Below are positions 46,790 to 57,654 of a DNA stretch of 64,000 bases, piece by piece (positions within the stretch are counted from its first letter, which is position 1; the number at the start of each line of letters is the position of its first letter). Below the pieces are notes generated by a model. The model was not told where the DNA came from and ran no database searches. It saw nothing but the letters and a program-made list of their open reading frames with translations. The stretch is from Reticulitermes lucifugus (taxonomy: Eukaryota; Arthropoda; Insecta; Blattodea; Rhinotermitidae). The translations under genes and the position numbers were made by a program. The stretch spans positions 1-64,000 of the forward strand of contig JAKCWW010000512.1 in assembly GCA_026260175.1 (NCBI GenBank), given 5' to 3'.

Positions 46790-49635
46790 CTGAGGATAAT
46801 TCAAAGTTTTAATGTATAATACTAGATAGTACACTAAGTTCATATTTATATAAATTTTTCTTTCTTATGACACGACCTAGAAAAGAATATCCCCTAATAT
46901 TTACGTCAAATTCATTTTCAGTTCCATCGTGTTCAAGATATCTTCATATTTTAATAATTATCGATTGCAATTCTTGGAACTAGTCGAAGGAAATACTAAG
47001 CAGAATGCACGCCAGTTTTGTCCTGTCATGAGGTAAGGCAATCTCTAAAGGCGACACATCTTTTGTGTCTTTCCCTTTAGTTGGTTCGGCTTTCGCCTTA
47101 CCTAACGAAGAGTTTCTTTCTGTAAATTTTACCAAGGTCTACATTTTCACAGTTCTTTTAAGTTCTCTGATAATTTCCATCATAGCCAGTAACACAGAAC
47201 AAACGATTCGATTGACGACAAAGCACAATGATTTGTGCAATTTATATCAAAGCACTCTGGTTGTTTCAAGATAAAAAGTGCACAGCTTTAATTAACCCCC
47301 GTGAAAAAGCTTTTGAATCCACTTTTAAAAAATGCGCCTGTTAGCGGCAGAATATAGTTTTCTCTGACTTTTGTCCACGTGTTTGAAGGATTATCACAAA
47401 ACTTGGAATGTGAAGAAATCCTACATACAGTTAACGACACTATACTCGTATAAGAAGAACCGCTGCATTACTGCAATCTTCTCACGCGTATCTCGCTAAA
47501 TATCTCTTTAGAAGCAGAAACCCATCGGAAAGTACGTAGTAGAGGAAAACTGAACACACATTTTGAGATAAACACTCCTTATCACGTCATATTTTTCGCT
47601 GTAATAAGGGTATATATTTCTGTACCCTATCACCTAATAACCTGAAGACTACTTTATTATTTTTAAGTAAGATATTCTAGGTCCTTGCTCTTTTTCTCTC
47701 TCGTTCTTATGTACTTACAGCAGCGCATTTCAAACTATGAGTCACAAATTACAGACCTGTAGCAATAACAGAGCCATCGCTCATATATATTACGCGTTTT
47801 TTACACGTTTTTGAGTTGTTAAAAGTAAGTAAACAGAAGATTCAATGTTCACTACCAGCTTAATTCCGACCAAAAAAGTAACAGAAATAGACAAGGTTTA
47901 ATATCGAGCTGGAGTAACTGTTACATCAGACACAGTTCCATTTTATTAGCTGCAGTTTTGTTTTGGCGGTTTGGGGGTGTTAAAAATATAAAGACGCATA
48001 TAAATATTTGAATTACAAACACTGGTTTTATTCTTTTACCGAGTGGGTAATATACCAAGATAATACAGTTTTAGGTAGAAGTGACCAAATCATATTTTAT
48101 TTTAATTTATGTATTTAGAAGTTAAAATCAAGGAAGTGGAAATCGGATTAGGAAAAGGGCGAGAATTTAATTGGGAAATGTGAGGGAGTTATTTTTCCTT
48201 TCGTCACTTTGAGGTCCCTGAAGAGTTCACAAACATGTGTGCAGCAGGCATTGTTCTGTGTTACGAGTCTTGACCAAACCCACAGGATTTCGGCTAGAAT
48301 GTGTACAAAATACATACGTTTCTTTACTGAAGTAAGCCTGAGAGGTTGTCTGGGTTTCATTTTATTTTAATTATTTACGTTATTTCAATATCTTACTTCG
48401 AGGAATCCAATTTTCGTTCAGAAACTAAGAGACCCAAAGCTTATGAATAAACTTCCGATCTTTTATAAAATCGGATTCTATTGCCGTGTTAAAAATCCGG
48501 GCACAGAAAATTGTTTACATGCAATTTAATCAAGATCAATTCCACAAGCCCATAACGTTTAATGAACTATTTTATAAGCATAATTTCATATATGTTCGCT
48601 TCACCATTGTGATCATTTCTTTTTAGGTTTATCCACTAAAGTTTCTTTGTTATACTTTTATTAACCAGGTGTCATTACTTGTAGCCATTTGTTAACACTT
48701 CAGCAATTTAATAAGAAGATTTAAAGAAAAGTGACCACTCCAAGGACATAACATAGAAAGGAGTAAAATATTAAAGTGGGTTCATTTATTATGAATTAAT
48801 TATTCTTGGACGTGTCTCTAAAAACGCAAACCTTTCTAAGAAATTATGCAAGGCGGAACTTTTTATTTCTCCCACTATCGATTTTTTTAGTCAGTCTTCA
48901 TATGAAGAACAAGAGTAAAATACTATTACACTTTCACCATAGTTTTGTTATTGTGACGCTATACAGTATAATTTGTGAAGGCGTTAACATTGCTACCGTA
49001 GTGCTGCTTTAAAACTTAGCAGGCTTTTAGAGCTATAACTATGAGTTCAGACGAGGCATGGTGTTGAAATCAGCCCCTTGTTATTACCTTATTAATAGAG
49101 GTATTATAACCTCACATTTTCACGATCAAGAAACCCTGGGTAATACTGCTTACCCCCACCGTCAGCCAAGGAAACACGGAAGCGCACAAAGGATGCAAGT
49201 TACACATACATATACGAGTATATGAGGGTTTAAGATAAAGAAATGTAATACGCAACAATTGAAAGTGGTGTGATAAGACAAATATAATTTACTTACAATA
49301 TGGCCCACTCAACGGCCCATTGCCGCTTTTATGAAAACAGATAAAGAAGAAGAGATGAAACCTGCCGGAAGCTGCGGGTTAAGTTACACACAAACCAAAT
49401 TTTTCACATAACCACGAAGCCAGAGCAGGGAGTCTGATATGTCTCCTCATGTCATCAAATAGATTTTCAAAACAGCAAGCCGAAACGAAAATTTAGAAGA
49501 ATTTGACGGTTACGGAGATCTGGCAGTATTGATACTAGGGAGTAGTGAGTGAAGGTAGCATAGTCGTGAGAGAAACAGGGCAGGGGAGACAGGGGATTAC
49601 GCTGCGCAAGTCAATCTGTGTAGAGCAGCAATGTA
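46790..49635. other. No gene seen; long intergenic stretch
   Basis: Frames of 68 to 70 codons only, unrecognised. The 47065-47274 frame has a hydrophobic stretch but no family match. Confidence 0.5.
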
Positions 49636-49638
49636 TAC

Positions 49639-49643
<5 letters not shown>

Positions 49644-49674
<31 letters not shown>

Positions 49675-49710
49675 TGCATACATGCATACATACATGCATG
49701 CATACTTACG
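49644..49710. repeat. (TA)n followed by CATG/CATA units
   Basis: A TA tract runs into alternating CATGCATA and CATACATA units. A 123-codon frame crosses it because the repeat has no stops in that frame. Confidence 0.9.
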
Positions 49711-49714
49711 GCGC

Positions 49715-51108
49715 ATTACTCATTAAAACACAGTTGTTAGGCTTTTGTAAACTTAGCTTCCTTGTAATTCTAAAAAAGTATTGTCTTTGTAATAAATTTT
49801 CTTTTAAGTGTGTTTCTTCTACACCTATGAGTATTCCAGACATAAATGTTGGCGCGATTTGTGAGAGAGGCGTCCACCATTTGAAACAATTCGGAGGAAG
49901 AATGCAGCAGAATTAGTGATAATGCATAAGAGACATGTTTTACCAGAAAGGTTGCTAAGCACTGGAACAGACGAAGCAGACGGAGTGTATAATTTTGTCT
50001 ACGTACATTTACTGATCTCTCGGCTATTAAACTATTGACCGTAATGAGGACGTGGCTTACTTTTGTACTTATTTCCTCTGACTGGAGTTTTCCTACCCAT
50101 GATACTCAGCAGACCTGTCTTCATTATCACCGCACGGCATTGGATCAACAGCTCCAGCGTCTACAGCTAGCACGGTTGACCTGCTGTCTGCAGTACTGTG
50201 CTAACATACCGGAGGGAAAGACAGGCATATGGCACTCCCTGGTATAAAAAACGAAATACAATTTCCAGTTTCCCAAGAATATACTATTGTGTTGTGGAAT
50301 AAAAAACAAATTTTGTCTTCATCCGAAGAATTCTAGTCTACATAATCGTAGAACATACTTTAAGATAAACCTTAAGTTTTAGCTGATTTGAAGAACTTCA
50401 CAGTTGACTATCATATAAATTAGCATGTGGTAAACCTAAACACTTTTCCAAATATAAAATCCTAATTAATGAATCTGTGGGTTCGAAATATGTCGGGCTA
50501 ATTTAATCGAAAATTAAAGAAGACGTAAGTTTCAAGTGATAGTAAAATGTAATTAAATAAGTTCGGAATATTTAAAAATATAAATTAATTAAGATAGCTG
50601 TACTGTGGGATGTGGAGTTCTCACAGCTTCTTAATAACTTCTTGGAGGAACGTGTTTCCTTCTTCTTCATCAGCCCTAAAGATACAGGCAACACGTTCTT
50701 CTTAACGCGTTATTACATTTGTACCAATTTACAGACCGTCAGATGTCAGAAGGCAGTAATATACACTGTCGCCGCCATGCGAACACCAAGTCTCACACAA
50801 ATTAATTACTTGGAGAATATATGCTTTGGCCGGATGTTTCAGCGGGGAGACCGACTTGTATCTTGGATGTACTGTTTGAAATCTTGAACGGGGCAGAGAA
50901 GGTGTCACATTTAGTTGCGTCTAGTTTATTCGGCTCTTTGCTACAGCTTTTTCCGCTTTTCCTTCTGTTGACTTTTCTCTGCATAGTACCTAACATAAAG
51001 ACTTTGATTGAAACACTTCGTGAAATAAACTATGAAGTAATGAGAGTTTATGGCGAATCGACAAAGTGTGAACTTAAGAGTGTATACGGTTTAAAGGGAT
51101 TTCACAGT
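49715..51108. other. No named gene; overlapping unrecognised frames
   Basis: Frames at 50612-50887 (91 codons) and 50821-51162 (113 codons, ending inside a SINE) on the plus strand and 50802-50996 on the minus strand. None is recognised. Confidence 0.4.
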
Positions 51109-51124
51109 GGAGTATACTTAATAT

Positions 51125-51411
51125 GTTGTTGTTTGTCCCTGTCGCTCCAACGTGGAGCATAGGGGCCTCCTTTCGGAGGTTTCNNNNNNNNNNNNNNNNN
51201 NNNNNNNNNNNNNNNNNNNNNNNNNNNNNNNNNNNNNNNNNNNNNNNNNNNNNNNNNNNNNNNNNNNNNNNNNNNNNNNNNNNNNNNNNNNNNNNNNNNN
51301 NNNNNNNNNNNNNNNNNNNNNNNNNNNNNNNNNNNNNNNNNNNNATCGAACCCGCGAACCTTGGGTCCAGTGGCGAACACGCTAACCACTAGTCCACCGA
51401 GGGCGACGGAA
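51125..51411 (-). mobile_element. tRNA-headed SINE containing assembly gap, with duplication
   Basis: On the minus strand the head reads CCCTCGGTGGACTAGTGGTT (A box) and GGTTCGCGGGTTCGAT (B box, 51345-51360). The far end, GGAGGCCCCTATGCTCCACG and TTGGAGCGACAGGGACAAAC, is the tail. The two ends are separated by N at 51184-51344. TATACTTAATAT flanks the element exactly at 51113-51124 and 51412-51423, so its size is defined even though its centre is missing. It is a different head from SINE family 1. Confidence 0.9.
51184..51344. other. Assembly gap (161 N)
   Basis: Unknown bases inside the SINE above. The three translated frames across it are not real. Confidence 0.98.
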
Positions 51412-51424
51412 TATACTTAATATA

Positions 51425-52680
51425 CGATGTCGAAAATATGGTGGTACGATTAGCTTATAATACGACTATACCCGTTGTTTCAAATGGCAGCTCGCACAGT
51501 GAAGAAAACAGAATATCGATATGTTCAAGACTGGCCGATACGATACGATGACATGTCAGCATGCTGTGTCATCTGTCGCTCAGTCCTAAACATATCGTCG
51601 CAGAAGTATGAGCTGTGTCACGGAAGGCGGAAGGATCACTGGCTTTACAGTGCTGTGTTTGGCATGTAAGCGTGAGTGAGGAAGCGAATATTAAAACTGT
51701 GTAGCTTGTTGGGGAACACTGCATGTTGTATGGCTGCAAAGACCCTGGTTATAAAAGAAAGGAAAAAATTGATATAGTGCGGACAAATAACGGGAAATGA
51801 TTAAACGAATCAGGTAAGATAATTTATTACTTAATATATTTCATTTGATTGAGAAATGTAATGTAGGCTTACATTCATGTCTTTTCAATTATTTTTTCTC
51901 TACAATTATAGAGACGTTCAAACGGCAACAGTTTATGCGTTCTGAGAGTATCGTCTCCTGCGTAGGAGGTTCTTGTCATGACGTATGTATCTTATCGACA
52001 TTCAGTTGCTATCGTATCGCAGTCTTATCGCAAGTAAGGTCCTGTGTGACAGAGGCCTAAGTGTCCACACAATGGTCTTCCGCTAATAGACTGGAATCAA
52101 TGCTACGGACGCGCCTGCAGTACTGCTTAAACGCCAGACGAGCGAGTAGGAGAAGTTGCCGCACGAACAAGGCAAGTTGCTCTTCCAGCGAGCTGAAGGC
52201 ATCAACATCGTCATTACGTAACTGCTCGTGACGTCAGTGTTATAATGATTGCTCCGAACTTCGCTGTCCAATAGGCTTTCCTAATTTTCCAATTCTTGAA
52301 CCGAAATTCGCCTATGTTAACTGAGATTCTTCGATTTTTTCTTCAGCCCTTCCACGCAAATGGCTGTATCTTGCATTAAAAGTAGCCTATATCGCGTAAT
52401 TTTACAAAATTTTAATTCGTTCATTAACTGCCACACATCTCGAAGTAATAAAGTCTAAGCAACTGACAGTGTATTCAATAAACCTTAATAACCAAGATTA
52501 TAAGTCTGATATTATACATCATCCTCCATAGGATACATACATTAATAAATTTCTTTACTAACGAACTGCACCTACTCATATAAACATATTTCGGCTATAA
52601 TGTACGGCCATTTTCAGGGAATACTAAGTATACATGGGACGTATGGAGTTAAAATATAACTTCGTGGAACGTAAATAGTA
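51425..52680. other. No named gene; GC-richer patch at 52080-52270
   Basis: Frames of 62 to 71 codons. Near 52230 the palindrome TGACGTCA and near 52270 CCAATAGG resemble common promoter boxes, but alone they prove nothing. Confidence 0.35.
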
Positions 52681-52689
52681 AAAAGTCCA

Positions 52690-52990
52690 TTATCTATCTA
52701 TCTATTTATCATCTACTATCATCTATCTATCATCTATCTATCTATCTATCTATCTATTTATCTATCTACCTCTCTGTCTATCTGTCTGTCTCTCTGTCTA
52801 TCTATCTATCTATCTATATATCTATATATCTATCTGTCTATATGTTTATCAGTCTGTTTTTCTGTCTGTCTGCCCGTCCGTCACTCTGTCTACCCATCCA
52901 TCCATCCATCCGCCCCTCTGTCGGTCAGACGTGCTGTCTATATATAGGCATTTTCTCTGTCTGTTTTCTCTTTCTTTGTGTGCCTCTCTC
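52690..52990. repeat. TCTA/TCTG/CATC compound microsatellite
   Basis: A long run of CTAT, CTGT and ATCC units decays towards its 3' end. A frame of 83 codons through it (Ser, Leu, Pro, Ile rich) is a by-product. Confidence 0.93.
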
Positions 52991-53242
52991 GCCTGCCTGC
53001 CTTCAATTTTCGAATATGAGCGAATTTAACACAAAGGATGACCTTACAAGCAGATTGCATGAAGTTTATACTATCACGGAACGTCTGTGTTGATAGCACG
53101 AGCGTTCTAAAAGTACAGAATATTGAGAATTAATAGTAAATGTCTTTTCGAAAGTTAAAAATCGCTGGCTACTGAAAGAAGTTTCTGAATTATGGATTCC
53201 ATTAATTTAATATTACAATCATAAGATTATGTACCTCTGTCC

Positions 53243-53549
53243 TATCTTGATGAAGTTAGTAATAAATCTGCGGTCTTCTGGGGTAATACGCGGCGTCATG
53301 TGGTAATTTTTTACGGACATTTCGGGACAACATATCGGTCCCATCTTCACGGGTCAAGAGTCCGAGTAGGAAAGAAAGCCAGCAACCTATAACGTAGATT
53401 CTGGAAAGTACGGCGGGGTAGCAATACGTAGATGTGATGACAGCCAATAGGGTAGAACCAGGGTGAGAGAGGGGTGGATACAAACAACGTAAAGCTGCTA
53501 GGGGTACCGAGACCGCAGATTTCATCAACATCGCGGCGGAAACCTGAAA
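53243..53549. mobile_element. Foldback (MITE-like) element with inverted termini
   Basis: AAATCTGCGGTCT at 53264-53276 and its exact reverse complement at 53510-53522. Outside the right copy, TCATCAACATCGCGGCGGAA and ACCTGAAA extend the terminus, which reads in reverse as TTTCAGGTTTCCGCCGCGAT. The left end has a short insertion between TTGATGAA and AAATCTGC. The centre includes GACATTTCGGGACAACATAT and CACGGGTCAAGAGTCC, which recur at 10755-10800. There is no transposase frame; the 77 and 91 codon frames are spurious. Confidence 0.75.
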
Positions 53550-53554
53550 TAAAA

Positions 53555-54700
53555 GTTGGTATTATATCACTTACTAACACCCAGATTCATATAATTCACT
53601 TTAAAATTATCCTGCTGTCTTCTTTTGTACTTCCACATAATCTCTTCGCTTTATTTCTTTCAGATCTATTTTTCAGGAATACAGTCTTCCTTTTACACTT
53701 TCAACGTATCTAATCATCCTCGAAATTCTTACCCTGATACTATTGTTGAATGTTCCTCATGCATTTTCCTAATAAAAGTGTTATTTTTCTCCCTTCTCAA
53801 CAAACACCTTTTCTCAGAACTGTGTATATTCATATTCAGTATGTTTTTCTCAAGGTTACAATCCGAGACTCACACACACATACACAAACATACACACACA
53901 TATATATATAAATAATTTAACAGGTAAAATTTGAGTTTTAAATTTGTATTTGTGTTTTGCCACAACAGGGGTAGAAAATGGGTTCTGTATTAAATTATAA
54001 CAAATATCCCTTGTATCTGAAGCTGTTAAAGGGAACACTTTTAAAAACTACACATTTTTGCTGCAAACTGTGGACAGAAGTCATATTTAAAACATGGCTT
54101 GGAAACAAGATTAATGTTTGTGAGCTTATTTGTCAGAAGCAGGATGTGGAGGCGTAAAATAGCGTTAGCGACAAACATTTCGTATTTCGATTACTTTCAT
54201 TTAAGTTACACAGAAGTAAAATTTGCTAAACTTTCCTGCGTAAGTCTATTGTTATGTAGAGATTTTCTGGAGCAAATGTTTCTCGATCTTCTTTTGCTGT
54301 ATTTTTTGCAGACGCTATATACATGTTTGTGGAACATTTGTCAACGTCAGCTACGTCTTAGCTTTGAATTCAGGGAGGCATTTCAATACATCGGGGAACA
54401 ACGAGATCCCAAACGTCGTATACAAAAGCGATGATATTGTGGTGAAAGAAAATATATTGCTGCAAAATTCATGAATGTAAGGGAAACAGATTTTAGCCCG
54501 AATCAGTAACGTTAAGGGAAATTCACAACTTCATGTAAATAGATTCAATTTACATGCGTGAGCTATTAGAGAATTGAGCAGATGCTGACGAATGGTTTAC
54601 AAAGAATTTATTTGCAATTTTGTGATGATGCTGTCAGTACTCTGACTCTATAAATTCGAATGACAAATGATAGTGAATATTTACCTGGAAATGATGTGCT
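53555..54700. other. No named gene; AT-rich DNA with CA/TA tract
   Basis: A CACACA/TATATA tract lies near 53867-53911. Frames of 96 and 111 codons (54099-54434) are unrecognised; the latter is hydrophobic in the middle and basic at the end. Confidence 0.4.
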
Positions 54701-54702
54701 AG

Positions 54703-54870
54703 GTATCTTTCGGTGGCAGAGTTAAGATATTATCGCATTATCTACCTGGAAGGACTGTGTTACGGCACTACCAAATTATCTACTTGGAGGGACTGAGTTA
54801 AGGCATTACCATATCATCTACCTGGAGGGATTGGGTTAAAGTCCTATTGTATTACCTACTTGGAGGAATT
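54703..54870. repeat. 38-bp minisatellite, four to five degenerate units
   Basis: A TCTACCTGGAGGGACTGGGT-type unit begins at 54741, 54779, 54817 and 54855, spaced exactly 38 bases, and a weaker unit precedes them. Units differ by several substitutions, so this is an old tandem array. Confidence 0.85.
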
Positions 54871-55019
54871 AGGAAAAACCACGAACAAACTTACGATAGT
54901 CTGTGTACTTATTGAGTATCAAAGCAGGCACCTTCCACACTTAAGATGTAAACGTCGCCAATTGAGAGCCGCGAAAACCTAGACTCAACAGCGACTAGGT
55001 GTTTTTCTTTCATTAATAT

Positions 55020-55135
55020 CCATAGCAGCCCTGGGGACATTTTTGCCTCCTATTTAATGGGTACCAATGATTCTTCCCTGAGGGGTAAGTGGCTGAAGCT
55101 TGAAGCTTACCGCTTACCTCTGTCTAGTTCCGAAG
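55020..55135 (+). repeat. SINE fragment, 3' module, worn
   Basis: The order GCCTCCTATTTAATGGGTAC, CCTGAGGGGTAAGTGGCTGA, GAAGCTTACC parallels the GCCTCCT...GGGTACTCACTCTG...GGGGGTAAAGC order on the minus strand at 60180-60235. No head was found. Confidence 0.45.
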
Positions 55136-55139
55136 TTTA

Positions 55140-57410
55140 GAATGGCTGAAGTTGTAGCACTATTCCCACTGTAGGCCTTCGTATCTTCCACTTGGACAAA
55201 CTTACCTTCTTTACTTTCAGCTTTACCGCTTGAGATGATATGATCGGTTTTACAAATTATATGTGCATGAAATTTGATGTAATTTAACCATTATTATGCT
55301 TTTATGATTCTGGTACGATACGCTCACCCGTAATGTAGATTTACATTCTCCTATAAAGCCATTAATACAAGTGTTAATAAAACGGTATTATGTGTTTGTG
55401 CCTGGTTTTTACTGCTTGCTCTGTGCTAGGTTATATTGCCTTGATGACTGCAATGTTCTGAAATATTACTGATGTGTTGATTGGTAAATGGTTACCGATG
55501 TTTCGGGAGAGGCTGTTGCTTCCATTTTAGGGTAGTCTAGAAAGATTACATTGTTTGGAATATTGATTGTCTTATATGTGAAAACAGCAACCAATTTGAC
55601 CTAGCGAAACACGGTGGAGGTGGAAGTAGAGAATTCCTTAGAGACAATGGCAACCAATTTTCAATCATCACAGCGTCATATCCCACAAAAATATAATCTT
55701 CATGAATAAAGCTGTAAAAACTTTAAGTCACAATTTAAGTAAGACATTTCTGATTGTGGTGGGTTGAGGCTGCTACTATTTTCTGTTGGCATTGTTACAC
55801 CTGACGTCAAATATCGTAGCTATGCGAATATGAGTTTATGCCGTTCAACTGTGTGTATTGGTCCCTGTTATTTTCTCTTCAGTGAATTTAAATATTCACT
55901 TGCATTATTTACTCGTTTCTTCAAACTGACTTATAAATTTCCTACATTCTAAATATGCTCCACGTAATTTCAACGTATGAAGTTTAGGCATCAGAAGAAT
56001 TTAATGTTTTATAATAATCATCATAATGTGGAGATAAATGAAACTTGTGACAGAGCGTAATTTCTTTGTCATTTGTATTAGTAACTGTAAGTATTTCATA
56101 GCAACTTTTATGTATTTTAGCAGTTACAACTCGAGACCTGAGTTGACATTTTTACGTTTACAGTGCAATTACGTTAATAAATATATTAGATGTAGGTCAA
56201 ATTTCTACGGCGTCCTAAATTTTTTAGAAATGATATTTCTCCGTGAATGCTTTTATTACTACTGACTGTAGAAGTCGGAAATGTAATGTTTTAAAAGAAC
56301 AAATTTATAATTGATAACATCTGTGCTATCGGTAAAGCATATAAACTTGAATTTTACATTATAAATTTACATTTTGTGTTCACGTTTTATTTTATCACAT
56401 TTTATTTTCAAATTTTAGTTTCATATTCTCGATTTCCCTTCCTCCGAGGTGGGGCTTTCTACAAAAACTGAATAGTAGTTTCGTCCTCGGCATTTTACAA
56501 GCAAACATTGGACCTACAGTAAACCTAACGCAAACCCAAGACAAAGCATCCTGACTAATGTATAACACGAAAGGCCTGCATGTGATATCACGTGACCCAA
56601 AACATGCCAATTCACTGGTTACCCCCCTGGTGTCTCACAAATTTATTAATTCGATTATTTAATTATTGGACGTCATAAAAACGAAAGAGATAGACTATAA
56701 AAAATTTGGACGTCATGCGGTGGTTGTTATGAAGGATAATGTGACTTATGCGTTGACAACTGCTGAAATCTGGTACCAGATGTTACAGGAAGGGAAAACT
56801 TTCTCAAAGAAGTTTTCTACAGCATCAACTAAAATCCGTGTCCTATTCTGTCACCTCTTTTTCTTACCGTAAAAAGACTTCCCCTTTCACGTTTCAAAAG
56901 ATCTCCCTTCTTTTCCAGTAGAATTTTACTTTGCTTTTCTTATGAACTTTTCTTGATCTTTTATGTAAGTCACTTCATACTTTCGCTTCAAGTCAGCACT
57001 TTTATCTGTCATCCAAAACTTTGGACTGAGACATGATTTTCTTGTAGGGGGCTCTTATTCTTCCCCTGTAGCCCATAAATTTCATTCACATTTGACCACT
57101 GAAGCTAGATTTACACATCTTTACAAGTCTGACGCCCAAATATAGACGAGGCAAGGTGCAGTCTATATGTCTCTTGAGATCTGTTGGATAGTTACTTTAG
57201 TAAAACAATAGACTATATATGTTCGATTAGACACAGTTTAAGATTTATTTGTGTAGAAAAAAGATTATTTTTATGCAAAATACAGTGTTTATTCGCTGCT
57301 TCAAATGGGAGTGAGGAAATGTACTGTTAGTTTTGGTACAAAAATTATTTAAAACTTTTAATTTCATATGACAAAATAGCGTACGAAATACACACACTGT
57401 CGTCGCTTAA
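55140..57410. other. No gene seen; intergenic DNA
   Basis: Frames of 62 to 75 codons, none recognised. No repeat assigned. Confidence 0.5.
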
Positions 57411-57419
57411 CTCTTTAAA

Positions 57420-57650
57420 ACCTAGTAGTTAGTAAACACAACGCCACGTGTAGAAATAAACTCAACATTTTCTCCACAAAGTGTACTTGTATAGTCCATT
57501 AAATTTGCAGAGTGAACAGCGATTTTACTCTGTACACAATTTACTGAATGTTTTTTCTAATGGAAACACACTTTATGTTCTACGACACATAAACTGAATC
57601 TTTGTATTCAACATAGATCAGTTTTGGTTTACAAAGGGTTAATACTCCTC
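57420..57650. repeat. Dispersed repeat, copy 3 of 3 (weak)
   Basis: Shares the ordered phrases TCTCCACAAAGTG, ACTCTGTACACAATTTACTG, TTCTAATGGAAACACACTTT and GTTTACAAAGGGTTAATA with 9640-9900 and 8386-8590. The CTTTAAAGGnTTAA-type end is seen again near 18540 and 63803. Confidence 0.35.
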
Positions 57651-57654
57651 TGTG

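Noticed and set aside
51102-51392. Long frames across 51184-51344 (and 18993-19249)
   Set aside because: They are open only because the bases are N.
52225-52275. Promoter from TGACGTCA and CCAATAGG
   Set aside because: Both are short, common words, with no TATA or start site and no downstream gene.
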